A stretch of 64,000 nucleotides of DNA from JAWVFM01 sp963771655 (lineage in GTDB: Bacteria > Actinomycetota > Thermoleophilia > Solirubrobacterales > 70-9), in NCBI GenBank assembly GCA_963771655.1, contig CAVYUG010000006.1, forward strand, positions 372,001 to 436,000, written 5' to 3'. Below the pieces are notes generated by a model. That model was given only the letters and a program-made list of their open reading frames with translations. It ran no database searches and was not told the origin of the DNA. A program made the position numbers and the translations under genes. Shown piece after piece: positions 24,521 to 31,195 of this stretch. The number at the start of each line of letters is the position of its first letter. Within the stretch, counting starts at the first letter, position 1.

Positions 24521-25204
24521 CTACGCCGCCTGAGGTATGTCGAAGAGGCGCGTGACGGTCGCAGCGAACATCAGGTCCCCGCGCACGGAGAGCTTTCCGC
24601 TCATGAACTGCATCACCGGGTTCGCGTTTCCCGTGACGATCTTGCAGAAGGTGAGCGAGTCCATCTGGAGGCTGACCCGCGGCTCCGCGTCGGCGTCCTG
24701 CGAGACCTCGCACCGGCCGTCGGCGATGCGCACGACGTAGCGGTCGTAATCGGCGCCGCCGGGCCGCCCGATGCGCCAGGCGATCGTGGCGTTGGTCCCG
24801 GCTGCCGCCCGGCCGTTGAAACGCTCAGGCATGCGCCGGAAGACCTCGCTGATGACCACGTCGCGAAGCGGGCCCTCCATTGCGGCGGCGAGCTTGTCGT
24901 CCGGCGTCAGCTTGAACAGGAGGGCCATGAGCTCGGTGTCGAAGATCTCCGGGTCGATGCTCGCCGGGTCGATCGCCGTGATGTCGAACGCGCCGGCGCC
25001 CACCTTGCGCAGCAGTCGCTTGGCGGTCTCAGGCCCCGCGGCCCGCACGAGGGTCCCCAGCACCTCCCCGTCGAGCCCGCTCAGGAGGTCCTCGAGCTCG
25101 GCGGGGCCGAGCTCCTCGACGAATTGCTCGAGCTGCTCGGGATCGAGCGACTCCGGGTCCACCTCGCCATCGAGCGCGGGCGGGGCCGTCGGTTCCTCGG
25201 TCAT
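24521..25204 (-). CDS. SCP2 sterol-binding-domain protein
   Basis: A 227-residue cytosolic protein. The first 70 residues are acidic and helical (DPEQLEQFVEELGPAELEDL). The C-terminal 100 residues form an SCP2 lipid-binding domain: NATIAWRIGRPGGADYDRYV, then ADAEPRVSLQMDSLTFCKIVTG and FMSGKLSVRGDLMFAATV. Such proteins bind lipids or fatty acyl compounds. It is divergent from a TetR regulator with 38 bp between them, and operator-like palindromes lie in that gap, so regulation by that TetR is likely. Confidence 0.88.
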   Translation of the reverse strand: MTEEPTAPPALDGEVDPESLDPEQLEQFVEELGPAELEDLLSGLDGEVLGTLVRAAGPETAKRLLRKVGAGAFDITAIDPASIDPEIFDTELMALLFKLTPDDKLAAAMEGPLRDVVISEVFRRMPERFNGRAAAGTNATIAWRIGRPGGADYDRYVVRIADGRCEVSQDADAEPRVSLQMDSLTFCKIVTGNANPVMQFMSGKLSVRGDLMFAATVTRLFDIPQAA

Positions 25205-25234
25205 CTACGCCTCCTATCCCGGTGTGAGAAGATT

Positions 25235-25275
25235 CCTACCCCGTGGTAGAAAAGACCCTACCAGAGAGTAGGAAC
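25235..25275. promoter_or_regulatory. TetR-type operator array
   Basis: Two inverted repeats sit between and over the divergent starts: CTACC-CCGT-GGTAG at 25236-25249 and CCTAC-CAGAGA-GTAGG at 25257-25272. The flanks add TTCCTAC on the left and GTAGGAA on the right, so four related half-sites occur within 41 bp. The first palindrome includes the TetR gene's GTG start codon. This is the expected form of an autoregulated TetR operator that would also control the SCP2 gene. Confidence 0.65.
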
Positions 25276-25887
25276 AGGGAACGCGCAGCTCACCTCGGCC
25301 CCGAGCGGCGCCGCCCGATGGTCCTCGACGCCGCTCTGCGGCTCTTCGTGGAGCGCGGGTACCGAGGCGCCTCGATGGAGGCGATCGGCGAGGCCGCCGG
25401 GGTGACGAAGCCGGTCGTCTACGAGTGCTACCCGAGCAAGGAGGACCTCTTCGCCGCGCTGCTGGAACGCGAGGAGCGGCGCCTGCTCGAGGCCGTGGCG
25501 GCGGCCCTGCCGCGGAACGCCTCCGAGGACGACGTGGAGGGTCTCGCCGTCGGCGCGTTCAAGGCGCTCCTGGCCGCCGCCGCCGACGCTCCGGACTCGT
25601 GGCGAGTCGTCTTCGGCTCCGAGCATGGGGCCGAGCCGGCGGTGGCCCGCCGGTTCCGCGCCGGTCGCGAGGCCGTGGTGAGCCAGCTCGCGGGCCTTCT
25701 CCTGGAGCTCTTGCGGGCGCGGGGAGCGAGCGGGGCGGACCGGCTGTCCCCGGCCCTCGCCGAGCTCCTCACCTCGCTCGGCGAGGGCGGAGTGAGGCTC
25801 ATGCTCGACCCAGCCTCCGACTGGACCGCGGACGAGCTGGGCGAGCTCCTCGGGAAGCTCGCGGCCGGTGCTTTGGGCTACGTCTGA
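25243..25887 (+). CDS. TetR/AcrR-family transcriptional regulator
   Basis: A 214-residue repressor. The N-terminal helix-turn-helix is clear: MVLDAALRLFVERGYRGASM, then EAIGEAAGVTKPVVYECYPS, then KEDLFAALLEREE. The ligand-binding C-terminal domain is helical and Ala/Leu-rich. The GTG start at 25243 lies inside an operator-like palindrome; the true start could be the ATG at 25318, although that removes the arm before helix 1. It is divergent from an SCP2 lipid-binding gene, suggesting a lipid or acyl-CoA ligand, which is an inference. Confidence 0.9.
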   Translation: MVEKTLPESRNRERAAHLGPERRRPMVLDAALRLFVERGYRGASMEAIGEAAGVTKPVVYECYPSKEDLFAALLEREERRLLEAVAAALPRNASEDDVEGLAVGAFKALLAAAADAPDSWRVVFGSEHGAEPAVARRFRAGREAVVSQLAGLLLELLRARGASGADRLSPALAELLTSLGEGGVRLMLDPASDWTADELGELLGKLAAGALGYV

Positions 25888-26708
25888 GCCTCGGGCACGC
25901 CTGGCGCGAAGCTCACGGACCAGAGGCGGACCCCAGGTTCGGGCTCGATGCGCAGGTGGTGCTCGCCGTGCGAGGGGTGAGTCCAGAGCTCGTAGAGCCC
26001 TGCGCCTTCGACCGCGAGCGAGGCCGCCTCGCCATCCACCCGGACGATCATCTCGCCCGACCCGTCGGCGCTGACCGCGGCGCCGCCCGCCGCGTAGTCG
26101 AGCTCGAGTGCTGGAGTGCTGGGACTCGCGGTCCACGGCTCCGAGAGCGCTCCTCCCGGGAACACCTCCTCGGTTGGTGCGATGACCACGGCGCTGGGCA
26201 CGTCGGAGGGGCGGACCGGGGGCAGCGGCGCGGGCAGCGAGCTTGCGTCGTTCGTCGAGCGGAGCTCTTCCTGGATAGCGCGCTCCGTCTCCTCGTATGC
26301 GCCCTCCCCGAAATGGAACCAGCGCAGAACGCCTCCGCGACCCCACAGGAAGAGCGAGGGCCACCCCTCGCAGCCGTAGTCGTGCCAGATGGCGTAGTCG
26401 AGGTCGGCCGCGACGGGGTGCACGACGCCGAGCCGCGTCAGAGCGCGGGCCAGGCCGTCGACGCTCGCGGTGAACGGGAAGCGGGGCGAGTGAACTCCGA
26501 GCACGGTGAGGCCGGCGTCGCGATATCGCTCATCGAGCGATATCGCGTACGGCAGCGCTCGCACGCTGTTGAGCTGCGCGAACTCCATGAAATGGACCAG
26601 CACCGGGCCCCGGGCCGTGAGCCGCTCCATGGCGGGAGGATCCGCGCCCACCCAGGCGGTTCCGGGGGGAAGGGGCGGGGCGGCGATGTCCGCGCGGTTC
26701 GGGAGCAT
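25878..26708 (-). CDS. DipZ-like thioredoxin-fold protein lacking the CxxC motif
   Basis: A 276-residue protein related to the thioredoxin part of DipZ/NHL-type proteins. Landmarks are RALPYAISLDERYRDAGLTV, GVHSPRFPF, ADLDYAIWHDYGCEGWPSLF and HFGEGAYEETERAIQEEL in the family order. In that family the redox site reads CINC; here residues 45-48 read QLNS, so disulfide chemistry at this site is not possible. The C-terminal 90 residues form a beta domain (GEMIVRVDGEAASLAVEG), like the DipZ carbohydrate-binding-like tail. There is no signal peptide. It overlaps the convergent TetR gene end by 10 bp. Confidence 0.82.
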   Translation of the reverse strand: MLPNRADIAAPPLPPGTAWVGADPPAMERLTARGPVLVHFMEFAQLNSVRALPYAISLDERYRDAGLTVLGVHSPRFPFTASVDGLARALTRLGVVHPVAADLDYAIWHDYGCEGWPSLFLWGRGGVLRWFHFGEGAYEETERAIQEELRSTNDASSLPAPLPPVRPSDVPSAVVIAPTEEVFPGGALSEPWTASPSTPALELDYAAGGAAVSADGSGEMIVRVDGEAASLAVEGAGLYELWTHPSHGEHHLRIEPEPGVRLWSVSFAPGVPEAQT

Positions 26709-26733
26709 CCGCCGATCGTAAGCTGACGGGCTC

Positions 26734-27234
26734 ATGAAGACGCGCGACCGGCTCATCGGCATCGCCCTCGGGATCCTGTTGGGGCTCGGAATCGTCACGG
26801 CTTTCGTCTTTCTCGGCAGCGAGTCGACGATCGACGCGCCGGGCGTGAGTGGGTCGACCCCGCGGGCGGCGGCGCCGCCCCCGAAGGAGCGCCAGGCCAA
26901 GCACGAAGCGAAGCGGCACGCGAAGCCGAAGCAGGGACCGGCCGAGCCATCGCAGCCGCGGATCGCGACCGTCCGGGTGATCGGCGGCGCGCCGCCCACG
27001 AACGGCCCGGCCCACCTCGACTACGCGACTGGTGAGGCGGTCCGCCTGCGCATCCTCTCGGATCAGACGGTCGATGTCGAGCTGGTCGGCCTCGGACTCT
27101 CGGGGACCGTGCACGCGGGCCGGCCGACGCTGCTGGCGTTCAAGGCGAAGAGGCGGGGGAACTATCCGCTCACCCTGACCGCCTCGCACATCGCGGTCGC
27201 GCAGATCCGCGTCGGCCAGCCCGCCGCTCCCTAG
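26734..27234 (+). CDS. membrane-anchored beta-sandwich protein
   Basis: A 166-residue protein with one N-terminal membrane helix (RLIGIALGILLGLGIVTAFV), a basic Lys/His/Pro linker and a C-terminal 80-residue beta domain (ATVRVIGGAPPTNGPAHLDY through LTASHIAVAQIRVGQ). The domain resembles cupredoxin-like modules but lacks the Cys and Met copper ligands. It is the first gene of a plus-strand run with a membrane protein, a cupredoxin-like protein, VKOR and DsbA, so an envelope role is likely. A specific function is not evident. Confidence 0.68.
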   Translation: MKTRDRLIGIALGILLGLGIVTAFVFLGSESTIDAPGVSGSTPRAAAPPPKERQAKHEAKRHAKPKQGPAEPSQPRIATVRVIGGAPPTNGPAHLDYATGEAVRLRILSDQTVDVELVGLGLSGTVHAGRPTLLAFKAKRRGNYPLTLTASHIAVAQIRVGQPAAP

Positions 27235-27247
27235 AATCCAGCGCGCC

Positions 27248-27859
27248 ATGAGCACACGAGCGCTCACGGGCCCTCTCGCGCGCCGAGCCTCGCTCTTGGC
27301 CCTCGGCGCCCTTGCCGTGCACCAGCTTCGCTACGCGCTCGCCTACGGCGGTGGTGCCTCGTCGGCGCTCGCGCGGCAGGGTCACTCCTATCTCGGGGAC
27401 CTCGGGCCGATCCTGGTTGCTCTCGCGCTCAGCCTCGTCTGCGCGCGCCTCATGGCCGCGGCGATTGGACACCTCGGCGGCGGGTCCGCGCGGCAAGCGG
27501 GCTGGCGGGCCGAGTGGATCGCCTTCGCGGCGGCGCTGCTCGCGATCTTCTGCGCCCAGGAGCTCACCGAGGGTGTCCTGGCGGCCGGTCACCCGGGCGC
27601 CGTGGCGGCCGTGATCGCGAACGGCGGCTGGCTCGCCCTCCCCCTCGCGCTCGTGGTCGGAGCGATCGTCGCGTGCGCCGACCGCGCGCTGTCGAGGGCG
27701 GAACGATCGCTGGTCGTCCGGGCCGGCCGTCCCGCCCGCGTCCCGTCGCGGCCCGGCGCGTCGCCCCTCCCCGAGGCACCCGCGGTTCTGAGCCTCGCGA
27801 CCCGTCCTCTTGCGTTCGGGCTCGCCCGCCGCCCGCCGCCCGTGCTCCTCTCGGCCTAG
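27248..27859 (+). CDS. hypothetical polytopic membrane protein
   Basis: A 203-residue protein with four hydrophobic segments (LLALGALAVHQLRYALAYG; LGPILVALALSLVCARLMAA; IAFAAALLAIFCAQELTEGV; GWLALPLALVVGAIVACADR) and a Pro/Arg-rich C-terminal tail. It starts 13 bp after the preceding gene. Proteins of this form accompany the next two genes in other actinobacteria, but I know of no assigned function. It is probably part of the same operon. Confidence 0.7.
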   Translation: MSTRALTGPLARRASLLALGALAVHQLRYALAYGGGASSALARQGHSYLGDLGPILVALALSLVCARLMAAAIGHLGGGSARQAGWRAEWIAFAAALLAIFCAQELTEGVLAAGHPGAVAAVIANGGWLALPLALVVGAIVACADRALSRAERSLVVRAGRPARVPSRPGASPLPEAPAVLSLATRPLAFGLARRPPPVLLSA

Positions 27860-27938
27860 TCCACGGCGCCGTCACTCCGAACGGCGGTGCTCGACCGCGC
27901 GCGGGCCTCCGCTCGCGCCGAAAGGAGCTGTTTCGAAC

Positions 27939-28328
27939 ATGCAATCCAGAAAGGCGGCGCTCGTGGGCGTCACCCTGATCGCCGCGGCGGTGGTCCTGTT
28001 CATCGTCCTGCAGAGCGGGTCCGGCTCGCCACCGGTCACGAAGGGCGTGACCGCGATCACCTTGAAGAACGGCCAGCCCGAGGGCGGCGTCAAGGACCTC
28101 ACGGTCGACAAGGGCGACCGCGTTCGCGTCACCGTTCATTCCGACATCGCCGCCAACATCGACGTGCATGGCTACGACCTCACAAAGCCGGTGAAGCCGG
28201 GCGGCACGGTCTCCTACGACTTTCCGGCAACGCTCGCCGGCGAGTTCGAGATGGAGGCGCATCCGGTCGTCCACGGCGAGGAGCAGGAGGACGGCAACCA
28301 GCTCGTGGAGCTGAGGGTCAATCCGTGA
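27939..28328 (+). CDS. membrane-anchored cupredoxin-like domain protein
   Basis: A 129-residue protein with one N-terminal helix (AALVGVTLIAAAVVLFIVLQ) and a beta-sandwich of the EfeO-type cupredoxin family: GGVKDLTVDKGDRVRVTVHS, ANIDVHGYDLTKPVKPGGTV and FPATLAGEFEMEAHPVVHGE. The His and Met residues in the last segments (EMEAHPVVH) and HGYD could bind a metal, but the type 1 copper Cys is missing. AAAGGAG lies upstream of the ATG. The stop overlaps the next gene's GTG by 4 bp. Confidence 0.78.
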   Translation: MQSRKAALVGVTLIAAAVVLFIVLQSGSGSPPVTKGVTAITLKNGQPEGGVKDLTVDKGDRVRVTVHSDIAANIDVHGYDLTKPVKPGGTVSYDFPATLAGEFEMEAHPVVHGEEQEDGNQLVELRVNP

Positions 28329-29782
28329 GGCACCGCGCGCGTCTCGCGACCGCCGCGACGAGCGTCGCGGCGGTCGCAGCGCTCCTCGCCCCGGCGGCCG
28401 CGCAGGCGCACGCGCTCGTCGGCCGCAAGGACCTGCCGATTCCCGCCTGGCTCTTCGCCTGGGGCGCCTCGATCGTGCTCATCGTCTCGTTCTTCGTCCT
28501 CTCGTTCGCCTGGCACAAGACGAGGTTCGAGGAGGAGGACTGGAAGCCCGTCTCGGCCCGCCTATCCCGCGCGGTCCTCAATCCAGTTCTCCACGGGTTC
28601 GCCGGGGCCCTCGCGGTGTTCCTCCTCGGCGTCAGCGTCTGGGCCGGCCTCTACGGCACCGGCACGCCCGACCTGAACTTCTCGCTCACCTTCCTCTTCG
28701 TCACCACCTGGATCGGGTTCGTCCTCGTGAGCGTGGCCTTCGGCGACGTCTTCCGGGCCTTCAACCCGTGGCGGGCCATCGCCCGCGTCGCGCGCCGCGG
28801 CCTTGCGCTGCTCACCGGTCAGGAGCCGCGCCCCCTGCTGCGCTATCCCGAGCGCCTGGGGCGCTGGCCGGCGGCGGCGGGCGTCGCCATCTTCGTGTGG
28901 ATCGAGCTCGTCTCCGGCGCGAGCGGCTTCCAGGCGGTGGGGGTGCAGCCGCGCACGGCCGCCATCGCCGCCCTGGTCTATACGGCCTACACGCTCGTCG
29001 CGATGGCGCTGTTCGGGATCGAGAAGTGGCTCCAGCGTGGGGAGGCCTTCTCCGTCTACTTCGGCATGTTCTCGCGCCTCTCCGCGCTCGAGGTTCGCGA
29101 GCGACGCCTGGGCGTGCGGCGCTGGCTCTCCGGCACCACGAGCTGGGCGACGGTACCGGGCTCGCTCGCGATCGTCGTCGTGACGATCGGCGGCACGACC
29201 TTCGACGGCGCGCAGGAGGGCATCCTCGCCTCGCCGATCTCGAGTGTGGGCAAGCGCCTCATCGACATCGGCCTCGGCAACTCGTTTGCGCTGCGCGTGG
29301 ACGAGACCTTCTGGCTCGCCGTCACCTTCGCCTTCGTTGCCGCCATCTACTGGCTCGGGATCAGCGGCATGCACCTGGTGCGAGGATCGCCGCCGACCCG
29401 TGAGCTCGGCCGCCGATTTGCTCACACGCTGATCCCGATCGGCCTCGCCTACGTCGTGGCCCACTACTTCAGCCTCTTCATCTTCCAGGAGCAGGCGCAG
29501 TTCACGTACCTGCTCTCCGATCCGCTGGGGGACGGCTCGAACTACTTCGGCACGGTCACGAGCGCCATCGACTACTCCGTGCTGAGCCCCACGGTCGTCT
29601 GGTACGTGCAGGTCGGCGCTCTCGTCGCCGGCCATGTGACCGGGCTCGTGCTCGCGCACGACCGGGCGCTCGCCCTATACGGCGACTCGAAGAGGGCCTC
29701 GCTCTCCCAGCGCTGGATGCTGCTCGTCATGGTCGGCTTCACGTGCCTCGGGCTCTTCCTGCTATCGCAGTCGAACGGATGA
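28325..29782 (+). CDS. polytopic membrane protein ('fenitrothion hydrolase'-type annotation)
   Basis: A 485-residue membrane protein with a cleavable N-terminal signal (AAQAHALVGRKDLPIP after cleavage) and about ten membrane helices. Homologues are often labelled fenitrothion hydrolase in databases on weak grounds; nothing here suggests a hydrolase active site. Recognisable segments are PIPAWLFAWGASIVLIVSF, FGDVFRAFNPWRAIA and SVYFGMFSRLSALEVRERR. It is coupled by GTGA to the cupredoxin-like gene and by ATGA to the next short gene, so it probably works with both at the membrane. Transport or assembly of a metal centre is a guess. Confidence 0.8.
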   Translation: MRHRARLATAATSVAAVAALLAPAAAQAHALVGRKDLPIPAWLFAWGASIVLIVSFFVLSFAWHKTRFEEEDWKPVSARLSRAVLNPVLHGFAGALAVFLLGVSVWAGLYGTGTPDLNFSLTFLFVTTWIGFVLVSVAFGDVFRAFNPWRAIARVARRGLALLTGQEPRPLLRYPERLGRWPAAAGVAIFVWIELVSGASGFQAVGVQPRTAAIAALVYTAYTLVAMALFGIEKWLQRGEAFSVYFGMFSRLSALEVRERRLGVRRWLSGTTSWATVPGSLAIVVVTIGGTTFDGAQEGILASPISSVGKRLIDIGLGNSFALRVDETFWLAVTFAFVAAIYWLGISGMHLVRGSPPTRELGRRFAHTLIPIGLAYVVAHYFSLFIFQEQAQFTYLLSDPLGDGSNYFGTVTSAIDYSVLSPTVVWYVQVGALVAGHVTGLVLAHDRALALYGDSKRASLSQRWMLLVMVGFTCLGLFLLSQSNG

Positions 29783-29919
29783 CGGGCGCGGTGCTGGTCC
29801 CCCTCGCGCACCTTCTCCACTGGTACTTCATGCCGCTCTACGCGCTGCCGATCCTGATCGTGCTGTACACCACGATTCGCGAGACGATCCGGCAGCGCAG
29901 GGACAAGGAGAAGAAGTGA
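29779..29919 (+). CDS. 46-residue single-pass membrane protein
   Basis: A short gene between the polytopic protein and VKOR. It starts at ATG overlapping the upstream TGA (ATGA) and ends at a TGA overlapping the GTG of VKOR (GTGA). The product is VLVPLAHLLHWYFMPLYALP followed by ILIVLYTTIRE and a basic tail RQRRDKEKK: one membrane helix with the positive side inside. The double coupling and the clean helix argue that it is real. Function is unknown; it may be a subunit of the neighbouring membrane protein. Confidence 0.75.
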   Translation: MTGAVLVPLAHLLHWYFMPLYALPILIVLYTTIRETIRQRRDKEKK

Positions 29920-30377
29920 ACGACGGGTCCCGAGGTCGGCTGCCGTCCGAGACGGCGCTGCGCCGAGTTGGCGCGGCGATCGCAATCGCGGGTCTCGGCG
30001 TCGCCACCTACATCGCGATCGCCGACGCGTCCAGTGGCTCGCCGGTCTGTCTCGCCGGGGGACACGGCTGCGCGACGGTGGCCAACAGCAAGTACTCCCA
30101 CCTGGCGGGCGTCAACGTCGCGGTCATCGGCATCGTGGGCTATGCGCTCCTGCTGGCGAGCGCGGCGCTTCGCGGCGACGTGGGGCGTTTTAGCGGTCTC
30201 TTATTCGCGGCAATAGGGTTCGGGTTCTCCGTCTACCTCACCTATCTCGAGTTGTTCGTGATCGATGCGATCTGCCAGTGGTGCGTTGCCAGCGCGGTGC
30301 TCATGACCGCGCTCTTCGCCGTGAACGCGGCGCGCGCCTTCGGGTACTCGGGATCGGAGCTCGTCGCGGATGGCTAG
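29916..30377 (+). CDS. vitamin K epoxide reductase-family protein
   Basis: A 153-residue four-helix membrane oxidoreductase that reoxidises DsbA-type proteins using quinone. The helix bundle carries the active CQWC motif in IDAICQWCVASAVLM and the shuttle cysteine pair in VCLAGGHGCATVANSKYS. Ser/Asn positions typical of VKOR (SKYSHLAGVNVAVIG) are also present. It begins at GTG and overlaps both neighbours, with the DsbA gene starting 8 bp before its stop. The VKOR-DsbA pair is the disulfide-forming system of many actinobacteria. Confidence 0.93.
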   Translation: MNDGSRGRLPSETALRRVGAAIAIAGLGVATYIAIADASSGSPVCLAGGHGCATVANSKYSHLAGVNVAVIGIVGYALLLASAALRGDVGRFSGLLFAAIGFGFSVYLTYLELFVIDAICQWCVASAVLMTALFAVNAARAFGYSGSELVADG

Positions 30378-31140
30378 CCGCAAGGCGCAGCGCGAGCAGG
30401 CCCGCGAGGAGCGCCGGCGCCAGGAGGCCGCGGAGGCTGCCGCGGCGCGCCGCAAGCGGATGGTGCAGCTCGGCTTCGCAGGCGTGCTGCTCGCCGCGAT
30501 CGTGGTGGCTGTCCTGATCGCCGTCAGCCAGTCCGGCGGTGGCTCGTCGGGGGGAAGCGCCTCAGACGTCGCCGGAGCCGGCGGCGTCAACAAGCAGCTC
30601 GCCGGCATCCGGCAGCAGGGCAACGTCCTCGGCGATCCGGACGCGAAGGCGACGATCGTCGAGTTCGGGGACCCGCAGTGCCCGGTCTGCAAGGCCTTCT
30701 CCGAGCAGGTCTCATCGCAGCTCATCTCCGGCCCGGTCCACGCCGGCACCGCGAAGTACGAGTTCCAGCCGTGGCTCATCATCGGGCCCCAGTCGACCCC
30801 GGCGGCGAAGGCGGCGCTGGCGGCCGGCGAGCAGGGCCGCTTCTGGAACTACATCCAGCTCTTCTACCGGAACCAGGGCGAGGAGAACTCGGGCTACGTC
30901 ACCGACGACTTCCTGACCTCGGTCGCCAAGGGCGCGGGCGTGCCCGACATCTCGAAGTGGGACTCCGACCGCAACAGCGGGAAGTTCGATTCGCAGCTCG
31001 CGAGCATCTCCCGCCAGGCGAAGGCGATGGGGTTCACCGGCACCCCGACGATCTACGTTCAGGGGCCCGGTGGCAAGAAGGTCCTGCCCGGCGTCCCAAC
31101 GGCCGCCGCGGTCGAGGCGGCGCTCAAGTCGGTCCAATAG
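30370..31140 (+). CDS. membrane-anchored DsbA-family thiol-disulfide oxidoreductase
   Basis: A 256-residue protein with a basic cytosolic N-terminus (coiled-coil QREQAREERRRQEAAEAAA), one membrane helix (LGFAGVLLAAIVVAVLIAV), a Gly/Ser linker and an extracytoplasmic thioredoxin-fold domain. The active site is CPVC in FGDPQCPVCKAF, and the cis-proline loop is TGTPTIYVQ. It should oxidise cysteines in exported proteins and be regenerated by the overlapping VKOR. It closes the seven-gene run, and a long hairpin begins at its stop codon. Confidence 0.93.
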   Translation: MASRKAQREQAREERRRQEAAEAAAARRKRMVQLGFAGVLLAAIVVAVLIAVSQSGGGSSGGSASDVAGAGGVNKQLAGIRQQGNVLGDPDAKATIVEFGDPQCPVCKAFSEQVSSQLISGPVHAGTAKYEFQPWLIIGPQSTPAAKAALAAGEQGRFWNYIQLFYRNQGEENSGYVTDDFLTSVAKGAGVPDISKWDSDRNSGKFDSQLASISRQAKAMGFTGTPTIYVQGPGGKKVLPGVPTAAAVEAALKSVQ

Positions 31141-31187
31141 CCCGAACGTCCCTCCCTGGGGGCTATTGGCAGGGTCGGGGGACGTTC
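31134..31187. terminator. long hairpin and 44-bp palindromic repeat, copy 1
   Basis: Two nested inverted repeats lie between the convergent dsbA-like and sufD genes. CCAATAGCCC at 31134-31143 pairs with GGGCTATTGG at 31160-31169, and GAACGTCCC at 31144-31152 pairs with GGGACGTTC at 31179-31187; these two pairings exclude each other. No T-run follows. The 44 bases 31144-31187 recur in inverted orientation at 34225-34268, matching at 33 of 44 positions. It may act as a bidirectional terminator, or as a member of a dispersed repeat family. Confidence 0.7.
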
Positions 31188-31195
31188 GCGGGGTT

